A DNA stretch of 39,325 nucleotides from an uncultured Bacteroidales bacterium (lineage in GTDB: Bacteria > Bacteroidota > Bacteroidia > Bacteroidales > F082): NCBI GenBank assembly GCA_937896505.1, contig CALBNP010000078.1, forward strand, positions 1 through 39,325, written 5' to 3'. The notes under the pieces are model-generated. The model saw only the letters and a program-made list of their open reading frames with translations, was not told the origin of the DNA and did no database searches. Shown here one piece after another: positions 1-8,079 of the stretch. Made by a program: the position numbers and the translations under genes. Within the stretch, counting starts at the first letter, position 1, and the number at the start of each line of letters is the position of its first letter.

Positions 1-70
1 CTTCGTGATGTGATGGTCGTGGCGTGTTGTTCAGCTGATGAAAAATATCGTAAAATGTTTCGTTGTTCAT
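1..70 (-). CDS. 5' end of an unidentified gene running off the window
   Basis: An open frame on the minus strand starts with ATG at 70 and stays open to base 1, giving 23 residues that begin MNNETFYDIFHQLNN. A good Bacteroidota -7 element lies about 30 bp upstream at 100-107, which supports a real start here. The fragment is too short to assign to a family. It diverges in position, not direction, from the AlkD-like gene, which is also leftward and ends at 152. Confidence 0.4.
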   Translation of the reverse strand, partial: MNNETFYDIFHQLNNTPRPSHHE

Positions 71-99
71 AGTCGGAATGTTTTTAACGTGTTGACTTG

Positions 100-107
100 C
101 AAAGATA
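100..107 (-). promoter_or_regulatory. -7 promoter element (TATCTTTG) for the partial gene at 1-70
   Basis: On the minus strand the bases read TATCTTTG, a full match to the Bacteroidota -7 consensus TAnnTTTG. It lies 29 bp before the ATG at 70. A TTG is present about 22 bp further upstream, slightly further than the usual -33 spacing. Confidence 0.5.
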
Positions 108-151
108 ACAATAATGTTTGATTTGAAAACAATCTATTAAATTGATCATTT

Positions 152-847
152 TTATCTTTTCAAAGTCCACAAATATTGCTTCTGCTCATCGCTAATCCGA
201 TAGCTTTCGCAGGCTTTCTGGATGGTCTTGTTGTGTACCCATGTCGGTAGAGACGCGATGGATCGCGTCTCAAAATCGTTTTGCAAATACACGATTGTGC
301 TGTCCCATTGCTTGGCCAAAGCCGTTGCGAAAAACCACGCTATCATCATGTTGACATAGTATTCTTCGCTACGAACGGCGGCTGGAATTTCCAAATGTTC
401 AGCCTCGAAATCATCGTCTAGGAAATGGCTCATCAGCATTTCAATGCCGAAACGGATGGTGTAGGTTTTGTCGGAGGCCGTCCATTCGCGGATTTTGTCC
501 ATCAGTTCGGTTTTGTGTTTCTTGAAGACCTTTGGCGACATGATGTCGCACACCGCCCAGTTGTCGACAAAAGGCAGAAATCGGTCGGTTTCCTCGATGC
601 ACTTCTTATAGTCCTTGATTTCGGATACCAGAAGTCCGTGGAGCATGTTTTCATCGTAATACTGATGCGGCAATTCGTGGATAAACTGCTCGTGTTCAGG
701 GTTTTTGATATACTCCTTTGCGAGTTTGCGCACATTCGGCACGCGCACGCCGATGAATCGGTCTGCCGGAATTGTCGGTGTCAGTTTTGCCTGAAATGCG
801 GCATATTCCTTGTCTTGCAGTTCAAAAAGTCGAGATTTGATGTCCAT
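152..847 (-). CDS. AlkD-like DNA alkylation repair protein with an in-frame palindrome insertion
   Basis: This 231-residue protein belongs to the HEAT-like-repeat DNA glycosylases of the AlkD family, which remove alkylated bases such as 3-methyladenine and 7-methylguanine. Family marks seen are the N-terminal GVRVPNVRKLAKE, the central DNWAVCD with the aspartate expected for base excision (about residue 101), RFGIEMLMSHFLDDD and the C-terminal WVHNKTIQKACESYRI. The length is normal for the family. Residues 193-200 (ETRSIASL) are encoded by a perfect palindrome at 250-271 and replace the short link that normally joins the YLQ.. helix to the WVHNK helix, so they look like an in-frame insertion. 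The gene follows the terminator of the leftward protease gene, and no clear promoter was found for it. The family call is secure; activity after the insertion is not known. Confidence 0.9.
   Translation of the reverse strand: MDIKSRLFELQDKEYAAFQAKLTPTIPADRFIGVRVPNVRKLAKEYIKNPEHEQFIHELPHQYYDENMLHGLLVSEIKDYKKCIEETDRFLPFVDNWAVCDIMSPKVFKKHKTELMDKIREWTASDKTYTIRFGIEMLMSHFLDDDFEAEHLEIPAAVRSEEYYVNMMIAWFFATALAKQWDSTIVYLQNDFETRSIASLPTWVHNKTIQKACESYRISDEQKQYLWTLKR
250..271. repeat. Palindrome GAGACGCGAT-gg-ATCGCGTCTC inside the AlkD-like gene
   Basis: Two perfect 10-bp arms separated by 2 bp. With the adjoining GTA at 247-249 it matches the GTAGAGACG... core of the repeats at 7130-7155 and 18405-18432, so it looks like one member of a dispersed family. 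Here it is read through in frame as E-T-R-S-I-A-S-L. Confidence 0.8.
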
Positions 848-880
848 GGTTGATTTGCGTTTTGTTCAATAGAAAATACG

Positions 881-907
881 AAAAAGCCACCCTTCCGGAT
901 GGCTTTT
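881..907 (-). terminator. Rho-independent terminator of the C25 protease gene
   Basis: The minus strand folds as AAAAGCCATCC, loop, GGGTGGCTTTTT with a T-run after the stem. It lies 22 bp beyond the stop codon at 929, and also precedes the AlkD-like gene at 847. Confidence 0.75.
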
Positions 908-928
908 CCGAAATGATAAGTCGTGTTA

Positions 929-3900
929 TTACTTCACAACCACCTTCTGCACACTGACTTGTGCGCCGTTGGTGAGGCGGATGAAGTAAACGCCTTGAGC
1001 GATGTTACTGACGTTGATGGTGTGTGAGCCAGAGGCTTCGCCAGCGGCCACTTGTTGTCCCATGCCGTTGTACATCACGTAGCTGTATTGTGAGTCACCA
1101 TTAATATATAAGGTGTTGTTCACTGGGTTAGGATAGATGCTGAATTCAACTTCGGCTTCTTCCACGTCGAGGACATTGGTGACTTGGATGCAAGCAGGTA
1201 TTGAGCTGTTTTTGTTAGCATCAATAGCGATGACGCAGTAGGTGCAGAAGTCGGCAGTAGGTGCATAGTCGGTGAAACTGGTTTCTGTTGTGGTGCCGAG
1301 GCTAATACCGTTGCGGAGGATTGAGTATTCGGCTGCGTTAAGTGATGCTGTCCAACTGAGGTCAACGATGCCATCGTTGAGTGTGCCAACGAGATCGGTG
1401 ACAGGATCTACTTCGAGGCCACAGTTGACATCGAATTGACCACCCTGGCCGCCGTTACCTTGCATAATGATGGTGCCATCACCGTATTTGACGACGTATG
1501 AGCATTCGTTGTCATATGAGCCAGCGTGCCAAGTCAAGGTGACGTGGACATTATGTCCAATTTCTAATTCATAGCTTGCGCTGTTGCCAGAACTGATGGT
1601 CATGTTCTGGTCAGGTGTGCCATCGCTGAATGAAGCGGTCAGTGAAGCGCCATTCCAACCATCACCATAACTGTCGGCGAGTTCGAAGATGACGATGCAG
1701 CTGTTCTTCAGTACGCCAGTGCCTGAAGCGGTAAGGCCACCGTCGGCAGTGATGCTGAAGTCGATGGTAATTTGCTCGTCTTCAGGGCATGAAGCGTCAA
1801 CGGTTACGTTGAAGATTGCAACGCCAGAACCTTCTGGATCGATGGTGCCAACATTGTAGCTGCCTTCGTTGATGGTGAGATGTGGGTTGTTTGAAGTCAG
1901 AGTTGCAACGGCATTGGTAGCCATGTAATGGCCATTGTTGTCGAATGTGACTGCGATGTCGAATGATTCACCAGGAACGAATTCGCCTTTCCAGTTATAT
2001 GAATTGTATTCGAGGACGGCTTTGCCAGCAGTGATATAAGTCTTGCCTTCCCAAACGTCGCTGCCGCAAGTGGCTGTGGTGTGGAAGGTGAAGCGGGTGC
2101 CGTCGGCTACGTTTTCATCGATGGTGTAGCTGAAGTTGAGGGTTTCGCTGATGGCTTCAGGAGCGAGAGCGCCAAATGAACCAGTGCCGTTGATGATGGT
2201 CACTTCAGGAGCGTCGCAGGTGAGGGTGATGGTGGTGGTACCATCGGTGGTTTCGGTGCCAACGTTCTTGAAGCTGATGTTCAATGGGCATTCCTCGCCG
2301 ATGTGGACATTGGTTGGATTGTATTCGTTCACAGCGATATAGGCACCATCGAGGGCGGCTGCTGGGATGACTTCAATGTGAGGGATGTGTTGAGGATGTG
2401 TCACGCAAAGGGTGACTTCGCCACCAGAGGTGACAGGTTCGACTTCAACTTCGAGAGTGCCAGTTTCACCAACGAGACCGACGCCAATCAATTCGCCGTC
2501 CTTAGAGAGAGCGACGTATGAACCAGGAGCAGCGCTCACTTCGTAGGTGCTCATGCCGATTGGGAAAATGGCCATGTGGCTGACTTCGTTTTCGGTAGGC
2601 TGAACGCGGAATGGCATGACGGAACCATCGCCAAGGGCGTGGTAGGCTTGCCAGCAGTAGAGAGTGTTGATATGGAGGGTGTAGCCAAGGGCTTGAGCAG
2701 CATTGCTGGCCAAGTTGCCGATGAAAGGAATGGCGCAAACGGTGTTGTAGGCGTCGTCGTTCCAAATGGCGTCGTAGCAACCCATTGTGGTTTCTTCGTA
2801 AGTAGGCATGGTACCATCGGCACGATTGGTAGCACCAACAGCAAAGTAGTAGTCGTTGAGCCAATAGGTTGATGGGCAGGAACCGATGTAAGCGTATGCA
2901 GCCTTGTTGGCGGCGCGCACCATGGCTTCGCCGAAGCAGGTGCCGCTGATACCCCAGTCGGCAGCTTCGCAGCAGTTACCCATGGCAAGGAAGTACTTGT
3001 GTTCGTTGGTCAGGTTGTTGACATCGTTGACGGTGAGTTGTGGGCCAGCCCAGCTGGTGTTCGAACCGTGAGCGGTGTAGTTGACGAAACCGACGCCAGT
3101 GTTCAAGTGAGCGTAGCAACCATTCCATTGGCCGTGGCTGTATTCGTAAACGTTTTCAAAACCATGTTCTTCGTTGTAGTAGTAGTTTGTGGCATACCAA
3201 ATGGCAGGGCGACCTACAGTAACACCCCAACCGTTGTCATCACCGGCGATGAGAAGGACGTTGTTGAGGTAGCTTGGGTCAGGCATGGTGTATTGTTCAT
3301 ACTCCAAGGCTTTGTTCAGCATGGCTTCCATCTGTTCGACGTTTTCGGCTGGGAAACGGCTGTGGAACATTTCTGGGAACTCGTCGCCATCGGTGCTCAT
3401 GTAGTAAAGGTCGGTGACGCAGTGGGTTTCGTTACCAGTGGCCGAAGCGGCAACTTGGTTCTTGTCGCCCATGATCATGAGGAAGGTAGGAGCGGTTTCC
3501 TGATATTTCTGTTGGATGAAGCTTTTGATAGCGTTGGCTGATGTGCCGATTTCGTCGGTGTAGTTGATGTCCATGTAGAAACCTTTCAGGTTCTTCCATG
3601 CAGCCCAGTCTTCGATGGTCTTTTCGAACATGCGGTCGGTGATAACCAGCATCTTGACAGGCGACTGCCAGAGGTCAGGGTGTTCATCATAGATGTCGTC
3701 GCGCCAGTTGAACATTTGACGGTAGATGCTGGCGAAGTAAGGTGAGAAGGTGCGAGCGAACTCGTTGTAGGCAACGGTTTCGTCGTATTCACCATAGCTC
3801 ACTTCAACGACGATGTCGTTATACACTCGGATGCTGTTGTTGGCGGCATCGTATTGCACTGGGTTGACGGTCAGCGAACCGATTTGGATACCACGCATGG

Positions 3901-4402
3901 TGCCTTGGATTTCAAACTGTGCGATAGGCATTTCTCTGAAACCGCGTGTGGCGTATGCTTCAGCGTTGTAGGCAAATGGAAGGTCACCAGGCTTTTGGTC
4001 CTTGCGGAGCATAGGTTGTTGAGGATAAAGGGTGGCAATGCCGTATTCGGCAAGGTCGTAAGTGGTGGTGCTGAAGCTTTTCACTTCAACGCTGACGTTA
4101 CTGGCACCAAAAGGCACAGCGATGAGCTTGTTGACTGCCGGAACTGTTGGCTCGCCAATCATGCCAAATGGGTAGGTGTTGTCCATCGTGATGCTGGAAA
4201 ACAGGCCTTTTTCAGTGTTGACTTTCTCTGATTCAATGCTGCTGAACGAGAAAGTGGCGGTGAAACCATTGGCGTTGTTGTCAACACATTGTTGTGCCGA
4301 CTTGGCTCCTCCTAAGTCGATGCGGCCTTGGGCCTTGACTTGTGAGCCGAACAGCATCCCCATCATGAGGATTGCCGACAAGAGTAAATTTACTTTTCTC
4401 AT
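929..4402 (-). CDS. Secreted gingipain-like C25 cysteine protease with T9SS sorting domain
   Basis: This 1157-residue protein is an exported multidomain protease. Residues 1-24 are a signal peptide (cleavage after VKA). A propeptide-like region is followed by a peptidase C25 domain at roughly 245-615. The catalytic pair appears as His445 in NYTAHGSNTSW and Cys477 in AMGNCCEAADW, close to the His-Cys spacing of RgpB; Cys478 is next to it. After this come CARDB/Ig-like segments (about 650-890), a domain with the DSYGDGWNGASL motif near 909, a fibronectin III-like domain (about 998-1080) and a type A T9SS C-terminal domain from about 1086 (FSIYPNPVNNTLYING ... QGVYFIRLTNG). It is therefore expected to cross the outer membrane by T9SS and be anchored or released. 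Cleavage specificity (Arg, Lys or other) cannot be read from the sequence. The gene is monocistronic with its own terminator. Confidence 0.92.
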   Translation of the reverse strand: MRKVNLLLSAILMMGMLFGSQVKAQGRIDLGGAKSAQQCVDNNANGFTATFSFSSIESEKVNTEKGLFSSITMDNTYPFGMIGEPTVPAVNKLIAVPFGASNVSVEVKSFSTTTYDLAEYGIATLYPQQPMLRKDQKPGDLPFAYNAEAYATRGFREMPIAQFEIQGTMRGIQIGSLTVNPVQYDAANNSIRVYNDIVVEVSYGEYDETVAYNEFARTFSPYFASIYRQMFNWRDDIYDEHPDLWQSPVKMLVITDRMFEKTIEDWAAWKNLKGFYMDINYTDEIGTSANAIKSFIQQKYQETAPTFLMIMGDKNQVAASATGNETHCVTDLYYMSTDGDEFPEMFHSRFPAENVEQMEAMLNKALEYEQYTMPDPSYLNNVLLIAGDDNGWGVTVGRPAIWYATNYYYNEEHGFENVYEYSHGQWNGCYAHLNTGVGFVNYTAHGSNTSWAGPQLTVNDVNNLTNEHKYFLAMGNCCEAADWGISGTCFGEAMVRAANKAAYAYIGSCPSTYWLNDYYFAVGATNRADGTMPTYEETTMGCYDAIWNDDAYNTVCAIPFIGNLASNAAQALGYTLHINTLYCWQAYHALGDGSVMPFRVQPTENEVSHMAIFPIGMSTYEVSAAPGSYVALSKDGELIGVGLVGETGTLEVEVEPVTSGGEVTLCVTHPQHIPHIEVIPAAALDGAYIAVNEYNPTNVHIGEECPLNISFKNVGTETTDGTTTITLTCDAPEVTIINGTGSFGALAPEAISETLNFSYTIDENVADGTRFTFHTTATCGSDVWEGKTYITAGKAVLEYNSYNWKGEFVPGESFDIAVTFDNNGHYMATNAVATLTSNNPHLTINEGSYNVGTIDPEGSGVAIFNVTVDASCPEDEQITIDFSITADGGLTASGTGVLKNSCIVIFELADSYGDGWNGASLTASFSDGTPDQNMTISSGNSASYELEIGHNVHVTLTWHAGSYDNECSYVVKYGDGTIIMQGNGGQGGQFDVNCGLEVDPVTDLVGTLNDGIVDLSWTASLNAAEYSILRNGISLGTTTETSFTDYAPTADFCTYCVIAIDANKNSSIPACIQVTNVLDVEEAEVEFSIYPNPVNNTLYINGDSQYSYVMYNGMGQQVAAGEASGSHTINVSNIAQGVYFIRLTNGAQVSVQKVVVK

Positions 4403-4455
4403 TTTGATAGTTGTTTGTTATTTAATTGTGAAATTGATGCAAATATTAATGCGGG

Positions 4456-4463
4456 CAAAATTA
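4456..4463 (-). promoter_or_regulatory. Possible -7 element (TAATTTTG) of the C25 protease gene
   Basis: The minus strand reads TAATTTTG, matching TAnnTTTG, 53 bp before the start at 4402. No clear -33 TTG sits at the right distance, so the assignment is tentative. Confidence 0.35.
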
Positions 4464-4567
4464 GTAAAATAACCCATACGATTTAAATTAATGGGTTTAA
4501 ATGTTTTTTGTAATGTCAATGTTCCTTTTTTTCTATTTTTTCCGTTCTTTTGCAGAAAAAAAGAAAA

Positions 4568-4906
4568 ATGGAAGTGCAATTTTCACGTGTAGAACAAGAG
4601 GCAATAGCTCATGTGCTTTTCAATCTGGTTAAAACCGATTATTTAAGTCAAAATGCAGAGCATGAATGTGTTAAGGAATGCTTGGATGAACTCGGTTTTG
4701 AAGATGAAGACTTTACCCCAATGCCTCGAAACGAATTGCAAAAAGGGGTTTTTGATACCTTGAAAAAGATGCCGAATGAGAAGAAAAGCATCTTCTCTGG
4801 CATGATGACTCGGATTTCTCGTTCTGATGGAAGTTTCGGTGCTCACGAAAGGGCGTTGGTCATCGAAATTCTTGAAATGTGCGATGTGCCTTTTGTGCAC
4901 AAATAA
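4568..4906 (+). CDS. Small TerB-like helical protein
   Basis: A 112-residue acidic, all-helical protein beginning MEVQFSRVEQEAIAHVLFNLVKTDY. The layout (a first helix pair ending in a D, then ...DGSFGAHERALVIEIL near the C-terminus) resembles the TerB/DjlA N-terminal fold, where an alpha-helical bundle carries conserved acidic residues that may bind metal. The start is placed at the ATG at 4568: the longer frame begins with a TTG at 4550 that overlaps a promoter-like TTCTTTTGC stretch. It is convergent with the S41 protease, with only 5 bp between stop codons. Family assignment is by general resemblance, and no function is claimed. Confidence 0.65.
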   Translation: MEVQFSRVEQEAIAHVLFNLVKTDYLSQNAEHECVKECLDELGFEDEDFTPMPRNELQKGVFDTLKKMPNEKKSIFSGMMTRISRSDGSFGAHERALVIEILEMCDVPFVHK

Positions 4907-4911
4907 GGATA

Positions 4912-6507
4912 TTATTTTAGCAACTTTTTGTATTCTTTGTCGTTACATAGGATTTCCATGGCTTTCTGAACGCCATCGTCTTCGCTGATGACAACTTCGT
5001 AGTATTGCTGCATTTCCCAAAGATTTCTGGCAATCAGGGCTTTGATTTGCATCCGGATGAACTTTTCTGAACGGTCGAATTGTTCATCGTCCCATTCCAC
5101 TTTGCCGTCAGCTGCAGCTTGTTTCAGGCCTTCAACGAACTTGTCGGTTGCAACAAAGTTCTTGTTGTAGTCGGCAAAAGTCGGGTAGGTGGCCTTCATT
5201 TCGTCGCGATGCTTGAGGGCATAGTCGGTAGTGAAGCGGTTGAGGATGCCTTTGCGGACGAGGTTGGTGTAGAGCTTGCTGCTGAAGCTGGTGTCGGCAG
5301 GGATGAAGATGTCGGGCATGATGCCGCCTCCGCCATATACGATGCGTCCGTTCTCGGTCTTGTATTTCAGCGAGTCAGGGAAATGTATGCTGTCGGCATG
5401 GAAGTATTCGCCGTTTTTCATGCGGTCGGTTAAATCCTTATAATAGTCTTCTACGCCTTTTTCGTATGGACGTTGAATGCAGCGGCCCGAAGGAGTGTGG
5501 TAACGTGCGGTCGTGAGGCGAATCTGTGCACCGTCGGGTAGGTTGAAGGGCCGTTGGACCAGTCCCTTGCCAAACGAACGGCGGCCGATGACTATGCCTC
5601 GGTCGTGGTCTTGGACGGCTCCGGAAAGGATTTCGGAGGCCGAGGCTGAACCTTCGTCAATCAAGATGACGAGTTTTCCTTGTTCATAAACGCCTGATTT
5701 CGTGCATCTCAATTCTTGACGAGGCTGATGGGTGCCTTCGGTGAAGACGACGAGTTGGTCATCGCCAAGGAATTGGTCAACCATTTCGACAGCAGTGTTG
5801 AGATAGCCACCCGAGTTGCCGCGAAGGTCGAGGACGAGTGAAGTCATGCCTTGTGTGCTGAGCTTGTTGAAGGCATTCTTGAATTCTTGGGTCGATTCTT
5901 GCGCAAAGCGGTCGAGCTTGATGTAACCAACTCCGTTGTCGAGCATGAAGGCTGCGTTGATGCTGTTCAACGGAATCTTGTCGCGGACGATTTCAAAATC
6001 AATGAGTTCCGGGTCGCTTCCGCGTTTTACGCTGACGGTCACTTTCGAACCTTTCTTTCCGCGAAGGTGTTTTTGCACGTATTCGTTGTCGATTTTCTTT
6101 CCTGTCGATTCTTCGCCGTCAATCTTGATGAATTGGTCACCTGCCATGATGCCCACTTTTTCTGAAGGGCCGCCTGGCACAGGGGAGATGACGGTGATGG
6201 TGTCGCGTATGAGTTGGAAGGTGACGCCGATGCCTTCGAAACTGCCTACTAAGGGCTCGTTGGCTTTCTGCACGTCTTTCTTCGAGATGTAGGCCGAGTG
6301 AGGGTCGAGTTCTTTCAGGGCGGCTATGATGGCATCTTCAACGATTTTGTCGCTATTAGTGGTGTCAACATAATAGTTTTCAATGAGATAAAGCGTATTT
6401 GCGAACTTTTGCGCGTTAAGTTGCGACTTTGAAGGTTTGCCTTGGTTTTGGGCGGAGGCTATTGTGGAAATGAAAACGATAGCCAAAAGAAAAAGCGTTC
6501 TTTTCAT
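4912..6507 (-). CDS. S41 family C-terminal processing protease (Ctp) with PDZ domain
   Basis: A 531-residue exported serine protease. The signal peptide is residues 1-19 (MKRTLFLLAIVFISTIASA). A PDZ domain lies at about 85-170 (VGSFEGIGVTF ... GIMAGDQFIKIDGEE). The S41 catalytic domain follows, with the Ser/Lys dyad at Ser289 in EGSASASEI and Lys314 in RRSFGKGLVQ; the 25-residue spacing is the one known for Prc and D1P. The C-terminal roughly 130 residues are helical. Such enzymes trim C-termini of periplasmic or envelope proteins. It lies 5 bp downstream of tsaC and is probably co-transcribed with it. Confidence 0.93.
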   Translation of the reverse strand: MKRTLFLLAIVFISTIASAQNQGKPSKSQLNAQKFANTLYLIENYYVDTTNSDKIVEDAIIAALKELDPHSAYISKKDVQKANEPLVGSFEGIGVTFQLIRDTITVISPVPGGPSEKVGIMAGDQFIKIDGEESTGKKIDNEYVQKHLRGKKGSKVTVSVKRGSDPELIDFEIVRDKIPLNSINAAFMLDNGVGYIKLDRFAQESTQEFKNAFNKLSTQGMTSLVLDLRGNSGGYLNTAVEMVDQFLGDDQLVVFTEGTHQPRQELRCTKSGVYEQGKLVILIDEGSASASEILSGAVQDHDRGIVIGRRSFGKGLVQRPFNLPDGAQIRLTTARYHTPSGRCIQRPYEKGVEDYYKDLTDRMKNGEYFHADSIHFPDSLKYKTENGRIVYGGGGIMPDIFIPADTSFSSKLYTNLVRKGILNRFTTDYALKHRDEMKATYPTFADYNKNFVATDKFVEGLKQAAADGKVEWDDEQFDRSEKFIRMQIKALIARNLWEMQQYYEVVISEDDGVQKAMEILCNDKEYKKLLK

Positions 6508-6512
6508 GTGAA

Positions 6513-7085
6513 TTATTGTCTGATGATTTCAAAAGTGTTGTCGTCGTTGAGCCTGATGATGGTAGAGCTTTTGGGCTTGCTGATGTCGTCGTGAAAGAGC
6601 TGGACGGTATAGTCAACAGCTTGCTTGAGTTCCTCGGATATATCGTTGAAAGTCAGTGCGGAAGGTTGTCCAGAGAGGTTTGCCGAGGTGGATGTGATAG
6701 GCTTCCCGAGGCGGCGGATGACTTCTTGGCAAAACTCGTTGTTGACCACGCGGATGCACACAGACTTGTCGGCCGAGACGTTCTTTGCAAGGTTTTTGCT
6801 TTCGGCATAGATGATGCTGAGCGGAGTGGTGGCATGCTTGATGAGGTCGTAGGCAATGGCTGGCACGTCAACGACATAGTCCTTAAGCCTTTCGGGGCCG
6901 TCAACCAGGATGATGAGGCTCTTGTTGGCGGGGCGTTTCTTGGCTTCGAAAACGCGGTCGCAGGCTTTCGAGTTGGTGGCATCGCAGCCCACGCCCCAAA
7001 TGGTATCGGTAGGGTAGAGTATCGTCTTGCCGGCTTTCAGTGCCGCCACCGTGCGTTCTATTTCTTCTTCAAATTGTTTGTCCAT
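6513..7085 (-). CDS. tsaC: L-threonylcarbamoyladenylate synthase (Sua5/YrdC/TsaC family)
   Basis: A 190-residue single-domain YrdC protein that makes threonylcarbamoyl-AMP from threonine, bicarbonate and ATP, the first step of t6A37 modification of tRNAs. The signature ILYPTDTIWGVGCDATN at about residue 21, the KKRPANKSLIILV motif and the RRLGKPITSTSANLSGQPS segment are all present. It lacks the extra C-terminal Sua5 domain, so it is the short TsaC/YwlC form. It is followed 5 bp later by the Ctp protease gene. The upstream 112 bp up to the glycosyltransferase stop contain two copies of TTGTTGAATTGTTT and a palindrome, and no obvious promoter. Confidence 0.93.
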   Translation of the reverse strand: MDKQFEEEIERTVAALKAGKTILYPTDTIWGVGCDATNSKACDRVFEAKKRPANKSLIILVDGPERLKDYVVDVPAIAYDLIKHATTPLSIIYAESKNLAKNVSADKSVCIRVVNNEFCQEVIRRLGKPITSTSANLSGQPSALTFNDISEELKQAVDYTVQLFHDDISKPKSSTIIRLNDDNTFEIIRQ

Positions 7086-7129
7086 TTATGTTGTTGAATT
7101 GTTTGTTGTTGAATTGTTTATTTGATTTG

Positions 7130-7155
7130 GAGACGCGATGAATCGACGTCTCTAC
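7130..7155. repeat. Imperfect palindrome of the GAGACGCGAT family
   Basis: GAGACGCGAT is followed by GA and then ATCGACGTCTCTAC. The right arm carries one extra base relative to a perfect palindrome. It lies between tsaC and the glycosyltransferase gene and shares its core with the copies at 250-271 and 18405-18432. Confidence 0.65.
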
Positions 7156-7156
7156 A

Positions 7157-7240
7157 AACTTTCCACTATCTCACTTTCCACTTTCCACTTTCCACTATCA
7201 CACTTTCCACTTTCCACAATCACACTTTCCACTTCTCACC
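7157..7240. repeat. Short tandem-like repeat of the ACTTTCCAC unit
   Basis: Roughly seven copies of TTTCCAC are separated by TATCTCAC, TATCACAC or AATCACAC spacers. The array covers the stop codon of the glycosyltransferase and encodes its last residues, so it has grown into, or replaced, the 3' end of that gene. Confidence 0.75.
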
Positions 7241-7983
7241 TTCTCTCTGAGCAAATTATATTTATGTCTCGTGGCTTTCATCGCTGTCCAACAGATGAAG
7301 AATCCTGTCTTTCCTTCAAGAATGCCGCCTTTGATGAAATAGGTGCGAATGAAGTTGATGGCCGGACTGAAAATCCAATACACGGTTCCGGTCTTTTTCT
7401 TTCGGTCGTAATAGGATTGTGCGTTCAGTTCGGCAAAGTGGAACAGCTGTTTTTTGAAGGCTTCTGGCGAGTCGTAGGAATAATGCAGGAGGTCGCCGTT
7501 GAGCAAGGTCTTCTTGGGTTCGCTCTCGTATTTTAGCCATTCGTGAATCAGACCTTCCCATTGGGCGAAACCGCGTCGCCAAATGCGCACCTTGTTTTCC
7601 GGATAATAGCCGCAACGTTTGATCCATCGGCCCCAGAAGTTGTTCAGTCTGTTCATCGAAAATACTTCGTTGTCAGCGATTTGGTTTTCCTTCAAGGTCT
7701 GAATGGATTTCTTCAACTCGTCGGAAAGGGCTTCGTCGGCATCGATGGAGAAGATGAGGTCGCATGTGGCGAGATTGTCGGCAAGGTTTTTCTGTTCGGA
7801 ATAACCTAACCATTTCTGTGTCACGAATTTGACATCATATTGTCGGCAGATTTCTTCCGTGGCATCGGTCGAGTTGGAATCGACGACGATGATCTCATCG
7901 GCAATGTCTTTGACCGAATCGAGGCATTGGCCGATCTTTTTCTCTTCGTTGAAGGTAATGATGACGACTGAAAGGGTGTGCAT
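7198..7983 (-). CDS. Family 2 glycosyltransferase (WaaE/KdtX-like)
   Basis: A GT-A fold glycosyltransferase of about 261 residues. It starts LSVVIITFNEEKKIGQCLDSV, contains EIIVVDSNSTDAT for nucleotide-sugar binding and the metal-binding SIDADE, then EGLIHEWL and a C-terminal amphipathic or membrane-associated helix (TGFFICWTAM). The overall shape matches bacterial lipopolysaccharide core type GT2 enzymes. The ATG at 7983 is preferred over that at 8001, because the latter overlaps the -7 element at 7999-8006. The last residues (KCDCGKWKV) are encoded by the TTTCCAC repeat array and are unlikely to be ancestral. tsaC lies downstream on the same strand. Confidence 0.88.
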   Translation of the reverse strand: MHTLSVVIITFNEEKKIGQCLDSVKDIADEIIVVDSNSTDATEEICRQYDVKFVTQKWLGYSEQKNLADNLATCDLIFSIDADEALSDELKKSIQTLKENQIADNEVFSMNRLNNFWGRWIKRCGYYPENKVRIWRRGFAQWEGLIHEWLKYESEPKKTLLNGDLLHYSYDSPEAFKKQLFHFAELNAQSYYDRKKKTGTVYWIFSPAINFIRTYFIKGGILEGKTGFFICWTAMKATRHKYNLLREKVRSGKCDCGKWKV

Positions 7984-7998
7984 GTGCTTATTTTTATG

Positions 7999-8006
7999 CA
8001 AAGGTA
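7999..8006 (-). promoter_or_regulatory. -7 element (TACCTTTG) of the glycosyltransferase gene
   Basis: A full match to TAnnTTTG on the minus strand, 16 bp before the ATG at 7983. It excludes the ATG at 8001 as the real start. Confidence 0.6.
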
Positions 8007-8050
8007 CACCAAAATGCCGAATGCAGAGCCGTTGTTGCGGAATTAATTGC

Positions 8051-8058
8051 TATTTTTG
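8051..8058 (+). promoter_or_regulatory. -7 element (TATTTTTG) of fabG
   Basis: A full match to TAnnTTTG, 22 bp before the fabG ATG at 8080. The longer frame starting at 8047 overlaps this element and is not used. With the element at 7999-8006 it forms a compact divergent promoter region. Confidence 0.65.
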
Positions 8059-8079
8059 CAAACTTTAATCGAAAAGAAA

